Origin: Mucilaginibacter sp. 14171R-50
Lineage (GTDB): Bacteria > Bacteroidota > Bacteroidia > Sphingobacteriales > Sphingobacteriaceae
Direction: 5' to 3'
Length of the DNA stretch: 64,000 bases
NCBI RefSeq assembly: GCF_010093045.1
Contig: NZ_CP048115.1
Coordinates: 3,472,001-3,536,000 of the forward strand
The first letter of the stretch is position 1, and each line of letters starts with the position of its first letter. The notes under the pieces were generated by a model. The model searched no databases, was not told the DNA's origin, and worked only from the letters and a program-made list of their open reading frames with translations. The position numbers were made by a program, and so were the translations under genes. Shown here one piece after another: positions 1-9,162 of this stretch.

Positions 1-1195
1 AAAAGGGCAATACGGCCCGGCCCTGTCTGCCATGAACGAGAGCAAGCAACTGCGCGCCGGTGTAGGCGATAAAACGGGAGAGGCCATAGCCGTAAATAAT
101 ATAGGTGAGCTTTATCTAAAAATAAATAAGCCGGCCGAGGCTGCTCCTTATTTTATAGAAGCGGGAAAAAAGGCGCATGCGCTTAAATATGCCGCCCTTG
201 AAACATATACGTACAGCCAGCTGGCTATAAGTTATAAAATGCAGGGAAAGTATAAAGAGGCTTTTGAAGCGCAGACAACCTACCTTGAGCTTACCCAGCA
301 AGAACTGGACGCGAAGCGTAATAAAGACATTGAGGAGTTACAAACCAAATATGCTACCGACAAGAAAGAACAGGAAAACAAGCTGCTTTTAGCTAAAGCA
401 AGAGAACAAAAGGCTGAGTTAAGCCGTAACCGGGTTGGTATTTACGCTTTGTTGGCCACTATTATATTTTTAGCCATTATATTTTACCTGGTTTACAACC
501 GTTACCGCATTAAACAACAGGCACGCTTTCGCGAGGCGATGCTTGAGGAAGAACATTTGCGCACGCAGGCTATTATGGATGCCGAAGAGAACGAACGCCA
601 GCGCCTTGCCCGTGAATTGCACGATGGTATTGGTCAAATGCTTTGCAGCGCCCGTATGCAGCTGGAATATTCACAATTAGATGATGGCCCGGCGGATGAA
701 GATAACGCCGCCCTGCAGATGCTGGATGACTCTATAAAAGAGGTGCGCGACCTGTCGCACAGTATGATGCCGCCTTATATCCTCAACAAAAATCTGAGGG
801 AGGCCATTGAGGAATTTATACACAGGCTTAATAATAAAGACCTGGTTAACATTTATACCGAATGGGTGAACACGGATAACATGCCGATAGATAAAACCAC
901 TACGCTTATGCTATACCGAAGCGTGCAGGAGATCATATCTAACGTGTTTAAGCATGCCCGGGCAAAAAATATTCATATCGAGCTGGTAAACCACGATACC
1001 GAACTTACCCTGATGATCGTAGACGATGGCGTAGGCTTTGACAAGGACAGCCTTTTGAAGACCAACAAAGGGCTGGGATTAAAGAATATCGAATCGCGCG
1101 TGGCGTACATCGGCGGTAGCCTGGCTATTGATGCTACGCCGGGCAGGGGGGTTACCTATGTTATCGAATTACCATTGTTAAGCGTAGCGTCGTGA
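1..1195 (+). CDS. Two-component sensor histidine kinase, NarL/DegS type, with TPR sensor region (5' end outside window)
   Basis: The reading frame is already open at base 2 and runs in frame into the first visible ATG at 32, so the true start lies upstream. What is visible: TPR-like helices, a charged coiled coil, one membrane helix around residues 137-158 (counted from the ATG at 32), then a HisKA_3 dimerisation box with RELHDGIGQ (His is the predicted phosphorylation site). The ATPase domain follows, with N-box EIISNVFKHA, DDGVGFD and GLGLKNIESR. This layout is typical of Bacteroidota kinases that phosphorylate a LuxR/NarL-type response regulator. No response regulator lies downstream, so the partner is upstream of the window or elsewhere. 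The family call is firm; the signal is unknown. Confidence 0.93.
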   Translation, partial: KGQYGPALSAMNESKQLRAGVGDKTGEAIAVNNIGELYLKINKPAEAAPYFIEAGKKAHALKYAALETYTYSQLAISYKMQGKYKEAFEAQTTYLELTQQELDAKRNKDIEELQTKYATDKKEQENKLLLAKAREQKAELSRNRVGIYALLATIIFLAIIFYLVYNRYRIKQQARFREAMLEEEHLRTQAIMDAEENERQRLARELHDGIGQMLCSARMQLEYSQLDDGPADEDNAALQMLDDSIKEVRDLSHSMMPPYILNKNLREAIEEFIHRLNNKDLVNIYTEWVNTDNMPIDKTTTLMLYRSVQEIISNVFKHARAKNIHIELVNHDTELTLMIVDDGVGFDKDSLLKTNKGLGLKNIESRVAYIGGSLAIDATPGRGVTYVIELPLLSVAS

Positions 1196-1264
1196 GCAAA
1201 TAATGGCCTGTTCAATATATTGCAAACAAAATCGCCGATGCGATTGCTTTAAGTAAAAACAGCT

Positions 1265-1696
1265 ATGGATATTCAAATAAAGCCTGCAGAACTATACCGC
1301 GATAATGTTATCGCCTTACTAACCACCGAGAACCTGCCAACGAGCGATCTTGGTATTATGCTCAATAACTTTTTTGTGGCAGTAAATAATGGAGAAGTAA
1401 TAGGTGTTGCCGGCTTGGAAACTTATGGTGCTTATGGGTTATTACGTTCGGTCACTACCGCAAGGGCGTGGCGCGGACAGGGCATCGCGTCGCAATTGCT
1501 TAGTAAAATAGAAGCGCTTGCCGCTGATACGGGCCTTAAAGCGATATACCTTTTCACCGAAAGTTCCCGGGATTATTTTGAAACAAAGGGTTACGAACAT
1601 ATTGCCCGTATGGATATCCCCGAAGAAGTAAAAGGCTCATCAGAGTTCGCGCATGTTTGCCCCGAATCGGCAACGGCTATGCAAAAATCGTTGTAG
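1265..1696 (+). CDS. GNAT N-acetyltransferase, ArsN2-like
   Basis: A 143-residue single GNAT domain. The acetyl-CoA loop is seen as ARAWRGQGIASQLL (R/Q-x-x-G-x-A/G signature), preceded by the central strands (VIGVAGLETYG, GLLRSV) and followed by YLFTES and the C-terminal CPESATAM. The order LPTSDL, GLE-YG, GLLRS, RGQG and a CP-x-S-A end matches the ArsN2-type family often linked to organoarsenical or arsenite resistance. No arsR, arsB or arsC gene is nearby, so an arsenic role is only a family-based guess. It lies 69 bp behind the histidine kinase on the same strand and could be co-transcribed. Confidence 0.85.
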   Translation: MDIQIKPAELYRDNVIALLTTENLPTSDLGIMLNNFFVAVNNGEVIGVAGLETYGAYGLLRSVTTARAWRGQGIASQLLSKIEALAADTGLKAIYLFTESSRDYFETKGYEHIARMDIPEEVKGSSEFAHVCPESATAMQKSL

Positions 1697-1770
1697 CGCT
1701 CTTGAAATATCTTTGAAACAAGCCGTTCCATTTTTTTGTAACTTATGTGACTGTCAGCAGTCTATACGTT

Positions 1771-2034
1771 ATGAAAAAGAAAGAAACCTTTAGCATTCAT
1801 GGCAAAAACCTGGTTAATAAGATCAAGGAACTTATTGAAGAAGGTAACATCACCAGTATTACCATAAGCGATAAAAATGGAAAGGAGCTTATGACGTTCC
1901 CTTTATCGGTAGGGGTTGTTGCGGCAGTTATTGCTCCTGTACTTGCGGCAGTTGGCGCGCTTGCTTTGTTTGTTGGCGAATGCAGCCTGACCGTAGAACG
2001 CGAGGAGAATGAGGGGGATGAAGAGATAGGGTAA
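1771..2034 (+). CDS. DUF4342 domain protein
   Basis: A short protein of 87 residues. The N-terminal half (FSIHGKNLVNKIKELIEEGN) is a predicted helix of the UBA-like kind, then two short strands (ITSITISDKNGKELMTFPL), then a hydrophobic glycine/alanine-rich segment of about 25 residues (VGVVAAVIAPVLAAVGALAL), and an acidic tail. This is the usual DUF4342 pattern; the molecular role of the family is unknown. A GTG at 1747 would add eight residues, but the ATG at 1771 fits the family start better, so it is used here. It is convergent with the kinase gene ending at 2043, leaving only 8 bp between them. Confidence 0.8.
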   Translation: MKKKETFSIHGKNLVNKIKELIEEGNITSITISDKNGKELMTFPLSVGVVAAVIAPVLAAVGALALFVGECSLTVEREENEGDEEIG

Positions 2035-2042
2035 GTCCTTTA

Positions 2043-4040
2043 TCACGCAGTTTTAAGCGTGACTGTAAATGCCGAACCTTCGCCCTGTTTGCTGGTAACC
2101 TGTATGCTACCGTGGTTTACCTCGGCAAACTCTTTGCATAATAAAAGCCCAAGGCCGGTGCCGCTTTCGTTACCGGTGCCGCGCGTGCTTACATTATTAA
2201 GATTAAATATCCCATCTATTTTATCAGCAGGTATGCCGATACCTTTATCTGTAACGGTAATTGCTGTACGGCCGTTTTCTGACGCGGCCGTTATGGTAAC
2301 GTCGCTCCCAACCTCGCTGAATTTTATAGCGTTTGAAAGCAGGTTACGGATAATAAATTCCAGGTGATCTGCATCGGCAAGTACTTTAACATCATCTGCA
2401 ACATCGCTTTGAATATGAATTCCTTTACCTGCGGCAACGCCCGAGAGGAACAACACCGAACGTTTGATCAATGGGGCAATAAAAAAATGAGTTTGATTAA
2501 GCTGGATGCCTTTGATTTGCATTTGCCCCCACCTAAGCAGGCTGTCAAGCGTATCTAAAGATGCCCGGGTATTTATTTCCAGCCGGTGCAGCATGTCCCT
2601 GCGTTGTTCGGGCTCAAGGTCATCGTCTATTATCTCGAGCAGGTTGATAACTGATATAAAGGGCGAACGAAGGTCGTGCCCCAATACCGAGAACAGTTTG
2701 TCTTTCACCGTGTTCGACTCCTGTAGTTCGGCGTTGGTTTTATTTAGCAGCAGGTTCAGCCGCCTGGTTTTAAAATAGTAAAATATCACCACCAAAAGAA
2801 TAACCAATACACCCGCAATAACAGCATATGCTATATTTTGCTCCAACTTATTTTTGTTGTTTGCAAAGCGCAGTTCCTGCACACGCGCCTTAGATTGGTT
2901 TAACTCGTAGGCGTTTTGCAGGCTTACAATTTGTTTCGACATTTTCTTATAAAAGAAAGTGTCGGCCAGTTGCTGCTGTTTTGTGCGGGCCTCGTAAGCT
3001 TGTTTATAGTTTTGCTGAGATTTGTAAATATCGGCGATGGCATTTAAATCGGCTATTTGCTCATTATAGGTACCTTTACTCTTAGATAGCTTATAGGCCT
3101 GCTGCCAGTAATATAACGCATTTTTAGGATCCGCCTTTCCATAAGTGGTTGCCAAACCTGTTAACGTTTGAATCTGACGGATGTAGTTATTGATCTTCCT
3201 GGCTTTTTCCAGTGCTGATTTCTGCAGTTTTATTGACGTTTGCCTATCGCCGGCCTTTGCGTAAACAGATGCAAGTGTATTGGTCAGCGTAATATTCAGC
3301 CCCTGGTACTGCGGAACGTTGCTTTGTTTTATCCCTTTTAACAAATAAGCCTTTGCTTCATCAAGCCTGCCGGTTTCGCGAAAAGCCGAGGCGATATCAT
3401 TAAACAAGTTTAACGATAGGTTAGAAAAAGGCAATTTGTTGTTTAAACCCTCGGCAACTTTATAGTATCTGATAGCTTCAGCATATTTTTTTTGTGCGGC
3501 AAATGCTTCGCCGAGGGTAATATAGCTTTCCATTTGCCCCGCCAGGTTCCCGTTATGCTGGCTAAGGTCAAGGGCTTGTAAAAAGTAACCGATGGCCTTA
3601 TCATACTGCCCGTTGCGTATCTCAACCACGCCAAGTCGTATGTTTTCTGTGGCCATTCCCCTGGTGTTGCCAATTTGCTTGTATAATTTAAGCGCGTCCA
3701 GATATTTGGTACGCGAACTGTCAAATTGCCCAACATTGTCGGCTATCATGCCTAATTGGTTAAGCATTAAAGCTTGCCCGCGCAAATTTTTTAAGCGTTT
3801 GGCAACTTCAAGGCCCAGATTAGCAAAGTAAGTTGCCGAGTCGGGTTTATCATAACGGTAACGCAACACCAGCTTATTATAATAATCAATAGTATCGTCT
3901 TGCTTGGCAGGCACGGGTTGCGAGCGTGAAATGCAGGACACTGTTAAAAACAGTATTGATAAAATAATACTGGTAAAACGGCTTGCAGAGATTTGCAAAT
4001 GCACCTTCAATGTTATAGCTGTTGGGGAATAGAAACTCAA
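2043..4040 (-). CDS. TPR-containing sensor histidine kinase (HisKA/HATPase_c)
   Basis: 665 residues. A hydrophobic N-terminus (about residues 20-40, ending near a Cys) looks like a signal peptide. Residues about 60-380 form repeated TPR helices (for example NTRGMATENIRLGVVEIRNG, QMESYITLGEAFAAQKKYAE), so the sensor is probably periplasmic. A membrane helix (about 400-422) and a short coiled coil lead to HisKA with FSVLGHDLRSP (predicted phospho-His) and HATPase with NLLSNAIKFS, DKGIGIP and GTGLGLLLCKEF. There is no receiver or DNA-binding domain, so it is a classical kinase, not a hybrid. No response regulator is adjacent; signal and partner are unknown. Confidence 0.93.
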   Translation of the reverse strand: MSFYSPTAITLKVHLQISASRFTSIILSILFLTVSCISRSQPVPAKQDDTIDYYNKLVLRYRYDKPDSATYFANLGLEVAKRLKNLRGQALMLNQLGMIADNVGQFDSSRTKYLDALKLYKQIGNTRGMATENIRLGVVEIRNGQYDKAIGYFLQALDLSQHNGNLAGQMESYITLGEAFAAQKKYAEAIRYYKVAEGLNNKLPFSNLSLNLFNDIASAFRETGRLDEAKAYLLKGIKQSNVPQYQGLNITLTNTLASVYAKAGDRQTSIKLQKSALEKARKINNYIRQIQTLTGLATTYGKADPKNALYYWQQAYKLSKSKGTYNEQIADLNAIADIYKSQQNYKQAYEARTKQQQLADTFFYKKMSKQIVSLQNAYELNQSKARVQELRFANNKNKLEQNIAYAVIAGVLVILLVVIFYYFKTRRLNLLLNKTNAELQESNTVKDKLFSVLGHDLRSPFISVINLLEIIDDDLEPEQRRDMLHRLEINTRASLDTLDSLLRWGQMQIKGIQLNQTHFFIAPLIKRSVLFLSGVAAGKGIHIQSDVADDVKVLADADHLEFIIRNLLSNAIKFSEVGSDVTITAASENGRTAITVTDKGIGIPADKIDGIFNLNNVSTRGTGNESGTGLGLLLCKEFAEVNHGSIQVTSKQGEGSAFTVTLKTA

Positions 4041-4223
4041 ACGGTCTCAAATATAATATTTTGGATTTTTTTTACCCGATATCACGCTCAAAAGTGACAA
4101 ATGTTTGATTAAAAGCTGCTGCGAAATCAGACGTCCGCATGATACGATTTTGTAAAAAAAATCTTAATTTCACGCAAACAACTTAGCGGAAGTTTTGTCA
4201 TAACAATATAATCTTAAAGCAAT

Positions 4224-4526
4224 ATGGTAATTTTAAAAGTTGGTACTGAAAATGAACCTGAAAAGCAGGTTGAAATAGTTACAGAACGAGGTGTTTGGGG
4301 AAGCGGAGCCTATAAAATTTTTGCCGCGAAATTTTTGAACAGGCTGTCTCATAAAGAAATACCCAACGAACCTACTGATAAAAATGACCCGAACTTTTTG
4401 GGTGAAATAAGCATAGATAAGGAACGGGAAAAATGGGAATACAAAGGCACCAAGCTTAAAATACCCGAACTGAAAAAAATTGTAGATTTTATATTTGATT
4501 ACAAAGCACCCGACACCGTTTACTAA
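4224..4526 (+). CDS. Hypothetical protein, 100 residues
   Basis: I do not recognise this gene. It encodes a soluble protein of mixed charge without signal peptide or membrane helix. The N-terminus looks like beta strands (VILKVGT, KQVEIVTERGVWGSG) and the C-terminus like a helix (LKIPELKKIVDFIFDY). It is a single-gene unit on the plus strand between the start of a kinase gene on the other strand and a convergent large orphan gene. A hairpin at 4555-4594 followed by a T-rich run ends it, which supports it being a real transcribed gene. Confidence 0.6.
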   Translation: MVILKVGTENEPEKQVEIVTERGVWGSGAYKIFAAKFLNRLSHKEIPNEPTDKNDPNFLGEISIDKEREKWEYKGTKLKIPELKKIVDFIFDYKAPDTVY

Positions 4527-4554
4527 GCATCTAAAAAGAAAACCTATAGATTGA

Positions 4555-4600
4555 TGCGGTTATTTGTGTTTAAACGTGTACACAGATAACCGCAATTTTT
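4555..4600. terminator. Hairpin terminator between convergent genes
   Basis: Perfect 9-bp arms TGCGGTTAT (4555-4563) and ATAACCGCA (4586-4594) enclose a second partly self-complementary stretch. On the plus strand the stem is followed by ATTTTTA, which fits termination of the 100-residue gene; it may also serve the convergent gene ending at 4599. Confidence 0.6.
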
Positions 4601-7451
4601 ATTGGTCGATGTCGTTCTGGTCGATATAAGCGCTATCCAGGTAAAATAGCTGCGCGCTGTTATCCGCAGTTGAAGATATTGAAATGATTAATTTATAACG
4701 CGGGTTATAATCCTGTATACCCCGGGCTTCCTGCCACGCGTTTATACCGCCCGAAACTTCGGTAGCAAACAGTTTTTGTTTGGCAGTATCGTTGGCGAGG
4801 AACATCGTAGGTGGTACCATAAGTACAGGCATGGTAACCGGCGGCATCAAGCCCTTCTCGTCAATAAAGTATTGGTAATTTACCTGCATTTTCATCTCGA
4901 AGGATGCATCATCAGCTGCATCTGTTAATGCTTTCATAAATAGTTCAAGGTATTTTTCTAAACTGAGTTTAGTGGTGCCTTTATTCAGACTGGCAATATT
5001 TAATTCTACACCCGCCCAGGATAGCCCGGGAGATAGTCTTTGGCTGGGGATAGTACCTTTAGCATCATAGATAAATTTATTGTCGGTTTTAAAAAAACCA
5101 CCGCTTGGTTTGGGCAACAAATTTTTATTACGGCAAATGCCGACCGTGCTGCAAAGGTTTTGTGTCTGTATGGCATTAAATGATCCAAACCTCATCAACC
5201 TGCTTTTACGATCGCCCACAGTATCTGCAAACTGTAAAGCCCCGGTACCCGACGAGTAGGTATAGCTCTTAGAAATAATCTCCTCTGTATCTAAAGTTTT
5301 GGCGAGGGTTGGGTGGTATCCCTCTATGATCACCTGCGGCAGTTCGACCTGCTTGGGGGCTTTTTTGTCCGCGTATACCGTTACCATTAGCCTGCTATCA
5401 TCCCCGTTATCTGCTGTGGTCTCTTGTATGCAAAACACATTGGAGTTATTAAGAGAGGTAGTTGCCGCTATAGCTGGCTTGGCTCGCCGCCCCTGTAAAG
5501 CATTTTTTACATTTGTGATCAAGCGGGCGAAGGAAATTAGAGCCTGAAGCGCGATTTTGTAGTTTATACTATCCGTTTTCGTAGCGGGCTTTATTTTTCG
5601 CAACGCGTTCTTCAGGTCTGTTTTTATTGATGGATATACGCTTGCAAATTGTGCCAGGCTTTCAAACAGGTCGCTTGAACCTGAAACGGCAGCGTTAGCC
5701 GGTAACGTTTTTTCATTAACAAACAGTTGAGCGGTGATCACATCCTGCGCAACCGTTTGTGATGCGTATTCACAGTTATAATTCCACAATAGGGCGGACG
5801 GAATAGTTACCGCATCATCTTCACAGGTTTTTTCGGTTACCTGCGATACCAGCGTGGGCGGTGTTGGGTATTCGCGAATAACAATGGGTATATCTGCATT
5901 AAATGCGGCCGAGGGCTCGGAAAGTAATATGGTAAGTATGATATTCGACCCTTTGTCTGTTGTGTAATCGACCTGTGTTGGCCTGAATTTAGCGCTAAAG
6001 GACAAATGTGTTTGCTGCGCCGGATTTTTCAGGTTTATCGCAAAGGATAAAAATGACTGTGCTTTACCGTCAGCCTCCGTACTTAGTTTTATTGAAGCGC
6101 TATGGGTTTGCAGGCCTGATCTTTTATACGGAATTGACACGGGCTTTACATCGCCTAAAAGTTTAACTATGCCTGTATCGCCGTTTACGGCGGCAGCCAC
6201 ACTATATTGTACTACAGCGGTTGTTGAATAAAAATTATATAACCGATCGTTTAATTGTTGGGCAAGGCATGCGGCGGCATCATCAAGGTTTGCGGTCTGT
6301 CCGGCAATTACGGGCGAAAGCTGGTTGACCAACCCACTAATAATACCTTTTTTAGCCTGTGCTATATCGTTCAGCAGGTCTCCATGCTCCGGATGCTGCA
6401 GTTTATATAATGCGTTACAAGCGAAAACTTGTTTGATATGAGCCGCGGTAAACAGGAAATCGATGCCCCGCAGAACTTCCCGCATCCAGGTATCAATATC
6501 CACACCATCAAACCGCAGGTATTCGGGTGGATTTTCCCAATTAATGCCGGTACCGGTCTTATAAGGGCGTATGGGTGTGCTGCTGTTGGCAACAAGGGTT
6601 GTTGATAGCGGCGCCGGTGCTATGGCCATCGCCGTACCTGCTATAATGTTATAAAATATTCCCGTGCCTGTATTACTGTTTGCAATGCGTATTACCCATA
6701 GCTGATTTAAGTTGTTACTACCGGAATGACTGATGCCTGTTGCAAGTTTTAAACGGCAGTCATCGTTTTTAAAAACCAATTCGAATTGTTTGGCAAAGCT
6801 AACCAGGCCTGCTCCAATGTATGGCGATATGGGGGTAACAGAGGGTGGGCCAGGCGAGCCGGTTTCTGTATCCACACTTGTGATAGTAAGGGTGGTTTCT
6901 ACTTCAAATACATTTTTAAAGTTGATGCCTTCGGTAAGTGCGAAGAAGACTGACCGGCTAACCGGTGCTTTTAAAGTTAAGTTGCTATTGCTGGAGTTGA
7001 TACATTGTTGCAGCCATGAAATTACGATATTGATAAATGCCAGCGTATTGGCGGTTTGCTGCCTTGAAAACGGATAGGTAATGGCAGGGGTGAGGCTGGT
7101 AAATAGTGAAATATTAGTGACCGGTAATTTTTCGGTCGGTTTTTCCCTATCCGGTGTGTACTTCCATCTTAGCTGACGCCGGATATTTTGAAACATGATC
7201 AGGTCGTCCATCGCGTTTTGTATCCATTGCGGTGTTTCCGTATCACTGCCGGATAAAGCGGTGGCTGATTGGTAACGACTGATATCGAACGAGAAAACAA
7301 TTTGTAACTGCGGAACAATATCCGCACGACGAAACTTATATTTCACAAACGTAGAAGGCCATTTATTAAAGCCAATGATATCGGGGATACTCCCGGGCAC
7401 TTTGTGCTTTAATGAAAATGTGTCGCCGCCAACGTTTGTAGATAAGCTCAT
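4599..7451 (-). CDS. Large orphan protein, 950 residues, unknown function
   Basis: I do not recognise any domain. The protein starts without a signal peptide (MSLSTNVGGDTFSLKHK) and has no convincing membrane helix. It alternates Ser/Thr-rich beta-like segments (for example FEVETTLTITSVDTETG, SASIKLSTEADGKAQSFLSF) with helical stretches (SLAQFASVYPSIKTDLKNAL; YLELFMKALTDAADDASFEM). Several Pro-rich turns resemble big secreted or injection-associated proteins, but no repeat, protease, toxin or lectin motif was found. It stands alone between a hypothetical gene and a VOC gene. The long, frameshift-free frame with normal local codon use argues that it is expressed. A link to Tc-toxin or contractile-injection cargo would be speculation. 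Confidence 0.8.
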   Translation of the reverse strand: MSLSTNVGGDTFSLKHKVPGSIPDIIGFNKWPSTFVKYKFRRADIVPQLQIVFSFDISRYQSATALSGSDTETPQWIQNAMDDLIMFQNIRRQLRWKYTPDREKPTEKLPVTNISLFTSLTPAITYPFSRQQTANTLAFINIVISWLQQCINSSNSNLTLKAPVSRSVFFALTEGINFKNVFEVETTLTITSVDTETGSPGPPSVTPISPYIGAGLVSFAKQFELVFKNDDCRLKLATGISHSGSNNLNQLWVIRIANSNTGTGIFYNIIAGTAMAIAPAPLSTTLVANSSTPIRPYKTGTGINWENPPEYLRFDGVDIDTWMREVLRGIDFLFTAAHIKQVFACNALYKLQHPEHGDLLNDIAQAKKGIISGLVNQLSPVIAGQTANLDDAAACLAQQLNDRLYNFYSTTAVVQYSVAAAVNGDTGIVKLLGDVKPVSIPYKRSGLQTHSASIKLSTEADGKAQSFLSFAINLKNPAQQTHLSFSAKFRPTQVDYTTDKGSNIILTILLSEPSAAFNADIPIVIREYPTPPTLVSQVTEKTCEDDAVTIPSALLWNYNCEYASQTVAQDVITAQLFVNEKTLPANAAVSGSSDLFESLAQFASVYPSIKTDLKNALRKIKPATKTDSINYKIALQALISFARLITNVKNALQGRRAKPAIAATTSLNNSNVFCIQETTADNGDDSRLMVTVYADKKAPKQVELPQVIIEGYHPTLAKTLDTEEIISKSYTYSSGTGALQFADTVGDRKSRLMRFGSFNAIQTQNLCSTVGICRNKNLLPKPSGGFFKTDNKFIYDAKGTIPSQRLSPGLSWAGVELNIASLNKGTTKLSLEKYLELFMKALTDAADDASFEMKMQVNYQYFIDEKGLMPPVTMPVLMVPPTMFLANDTAKQKLFATEVSGGINAWQEARGIQDYNPRYKLIISISSTADNSAQLFYLDSAYIDQNDIDQ

Positions 7452-7457
7452 TATAAA

Positions 7458-7550
7458 AAGTGTAAGGTTTAAGGCATTAAGGTAGGCAAAATCTGCCGAA
7501 TAACAATAGATATGTATTTACATGAAAACACGCCTAAAACCTTACACCTT
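7458..7550. repeat. Imperfect long-range inverted repeat
   Basis: The segment at 7458-7475 (AAGTGTAAGGTTTAAGGC) is nearly the reverse complement of 7532-7550, which reads GCCTAAAACCTTACACCTT. The arms are separated by 56 bp of AT-rich sequence. It lies between the stop of the VOC gene and the start of the 950-residue gene, both on the minus strand. It could act as a terminator for the VOC gene or be a dispersed intergenic repeat. Confidence 0.5.
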
Positions 7551-7574
7551 AACACTTAATGATGACGGATTGCT

Positions 7575-8045
7575 TTAGCCGTTATAAGCATCTTCTATAC
7601 CTTTAATATCCAACTTCACCATTTGCATCATGGCCTGCATAACACGGCCGGCCTTTTCCTTGTCGTTGTCGCCCAGGTACTTTATCAACACAGACGGTGT
7701 TACCTGCCAGGCAAGCCCGAACTTGTCTTTTAACCAGCCACATGCTACTTCCTGGCCCCCTGCGGTTAGTTTTTCCCAATAATAATCAACTTCCTCCTGC
7801 GTTTGGCAATCAACAACAAATGATACAGCCTCGTTAAACTTATATTGCGGGCCTCCGTTCATGCCGGTAAATTCCTGGCTATTTAAAGTGAATGACGCTG
7901 TCATAACGGCTCCTTCCGGCCCGGGGCCTGCCTTTGAATACCTGAGGACGTTATTTACGCTAAAGTTTTTGAACACGGTTTGATAAAATTCCATAGCCTC
8001 TTCCAGGTTGTTATCAAACCATAAAAATGGGGTTATCTTATTCAT
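7575..8045 (-). CDS. VOC-superfamily PhnB-like protein
   Basis: 156 residues. The N-terminus ITPFLWFDNNLEEAMEFYQTVF is the usual start of the PhnB / 3-dmu-9_3-mt group of vicinal-oxygen-chelate folds, followed by FTLNSQEFTGMNGG, the CQTQEEVDYYWEKLTAGG segment and LKDKFGLAWQVTP. Members are small dimeric proteins related to glyoxalase and fosfomycin-resistance enzymes; most have no known substrate. It is a single gene on the minus strand. The fold is certain from the motifs; the reaction is not. Confidence 0.92.
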   Translation of the reverse strand: MNKITPFLWFDNNLEEAMEFYQTVFKNFSVNNVLRYSKAGPGPEGAVMTASFTLNSQEFTGMNGGPQYKFNEAVSFVVDCQTQEEVDYYWEKLTAGGQEVACGWLKDKFGLAWQVTPSVLIKYLGDNDKEKAGRVMQAMMQMVKLDIKGIEDAYNG

Positions 8046-8138
8046 GACGTTTTATTTTGTTGTTTATTTACACAAAGTTACCTTGCCATATTACATACCG
8101 AAAGGGGCAAATACGACCAACTTGGGGGTGTATGCCGA

Positions 8139-9056
8139 CTAAAGCCACGTGAAGGGATCGCCGGATGGTACATGCTGTACCTTCAAATCTGTAAGTTTTG
8201 GCTGCAACCAATCAACAAAATAATCCATGCCGGGGTCTTCACTCATATTATGACCCAGTATGATCAAAGAGGTATTTGAGCCTAACAGGCGGGCATCGCG
8301 TATATATTCGGCGGTTTCCCACTCAGATAATTCGCCAACAATAAGCACGTCTGGTTTTTGATTTATCGCGAAACTTACCTGCATTTGCCCGCCCGGCGCG
8401 CCCGGTAAATAGGTTACCCGGCTGCAGTATTGGTTAAGATCACCTATAATGCGCAGGTGGCTGATACCTAATGATGTTTTAAGATGTTTAACCAAAGCCG
8501 CTAAACTGGTTTGGGGGATGGTGATAGTTGGTGTGTTGGTTGTAAAGTAGGGGAGCCAGTTTAATTTCTTCATAGCCCCGTATAACATTGCATCCGGTTT
8601 TAAACTGTGAATATAATCATGGCAGCGCCAAACCGTAATGTGCTGTGCCTTTAACAAAGCTTGTTTTTGCCTCACCACATCGTTATTGTTAACCCAATTG
8701 ATATCATCACGGTGATTATAAAAGGTTGGTTCGTGCGCTATAATGAAGTTGGCGCCAAGATTTGCGGCCTCTTTTATCACCCCCACTGTAGCAAACATGG
8801 TGGTTACAATACCCGTGACGATCATGCCCGGCTCACCCGATTTAAGCGTATCAACCGTACCCTTGATGGGTAACAGGTTCCCCTCGTTCATGATCAGGTC
8901 AATAATATTTTGTACCGTATACTGCTTTCGCGACGGCAATATCTTTGTAAAAGCCGGTGTTACTGAAGATAATGCCAGGCCGCCGACTGAGATAGCAGAT
9001 GTTGCAATGAATTTCCGGCGATTGAGGGTGGTTTTGGCTGATCTTTTCATTTTCAA
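8139..9056 (-). CDS. NIF3-like dinuclear metal protein with Tat signal
   Basis: 305 residues. The first 35 carry a twin-arginine signal (NRRKFIATSAISVGGLALSS), so the protein is predicted to be exported folded. The body is a NIF3 domain: GIVTTMFATVGVIKEAANLGANFIIAHEP with the metal-ligand His, a second HD pair (WRCHDYIH), and the C-terminal GHNMSEDPGM that supplies further ligands. Most NIF3 proteins are cytoplasmic; exported versions occur in Bacteroidota and would acquire metal before Tat export. Substrate is unknown. Confidence 0.88.
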   Translation of the reverse strand: MKMKRSAKTTLNRRKFIATSAISVGGLALSSVTPAFTKILPSRKQYTVQNIIDLIMNEGNLLPIKGTVDTLKSGEPGMIVTGIVTTMFATVGVIKEAANLGANFIIAHEPTFYNHRDDINWVNNNDVVRQKQALLKAQHITVWRCHDYIHSLKPDAMLYGAMKKLNWLPYFTTNTPTITIPQTSLAALVKHLKTSLGISHLRIIGDLNQYCSRVTYLPGAPGGQMQVSFAINQKPDVLIVGELSEWETAEYIRDARLLGSNTSLIILGHNMSEDPGMDYFVDWLQPKLTDLKVQHVPSGDPFTWL

Positions 9057-9100
9057 ACGAGTTTATTGCAATTTATCAAATCGATGGAAATATGCAATAC

Positions 9101-9138
9101 TGTAAAAGCCGGGGATGCCATTTTGCCCGGCTTTTACA
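9101..9138 (-). terminator. Strong hairpin terminator
   Basis: Perfect 13-bp arms TGTAAAAGCCGGG (9101-9113) and CCCGGCTTTTACA (9126-9138) with a 12-nt loop. It lies just downstream of the minus-strand gene ending at 9163 and upstream of the NIF3 gene, separating the two transcripts. Confidence 0.75.
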
Positions 9139-9162
9139 CGCCCGCTGATCAGTGTCGCGCCG

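Noticed and set aside
1747..1770. GTG start for the DUF4342 protein
   Set aside because: The ATG at 1771 gives the usual family start; the extension is atypical.
4599..7451. Tc-toxin or contractile-injection cargo assignment for the 950-residue protein
   Set aside because: Only overall size and composition suggest it; no motif or neighbouring toxin gene supports it.
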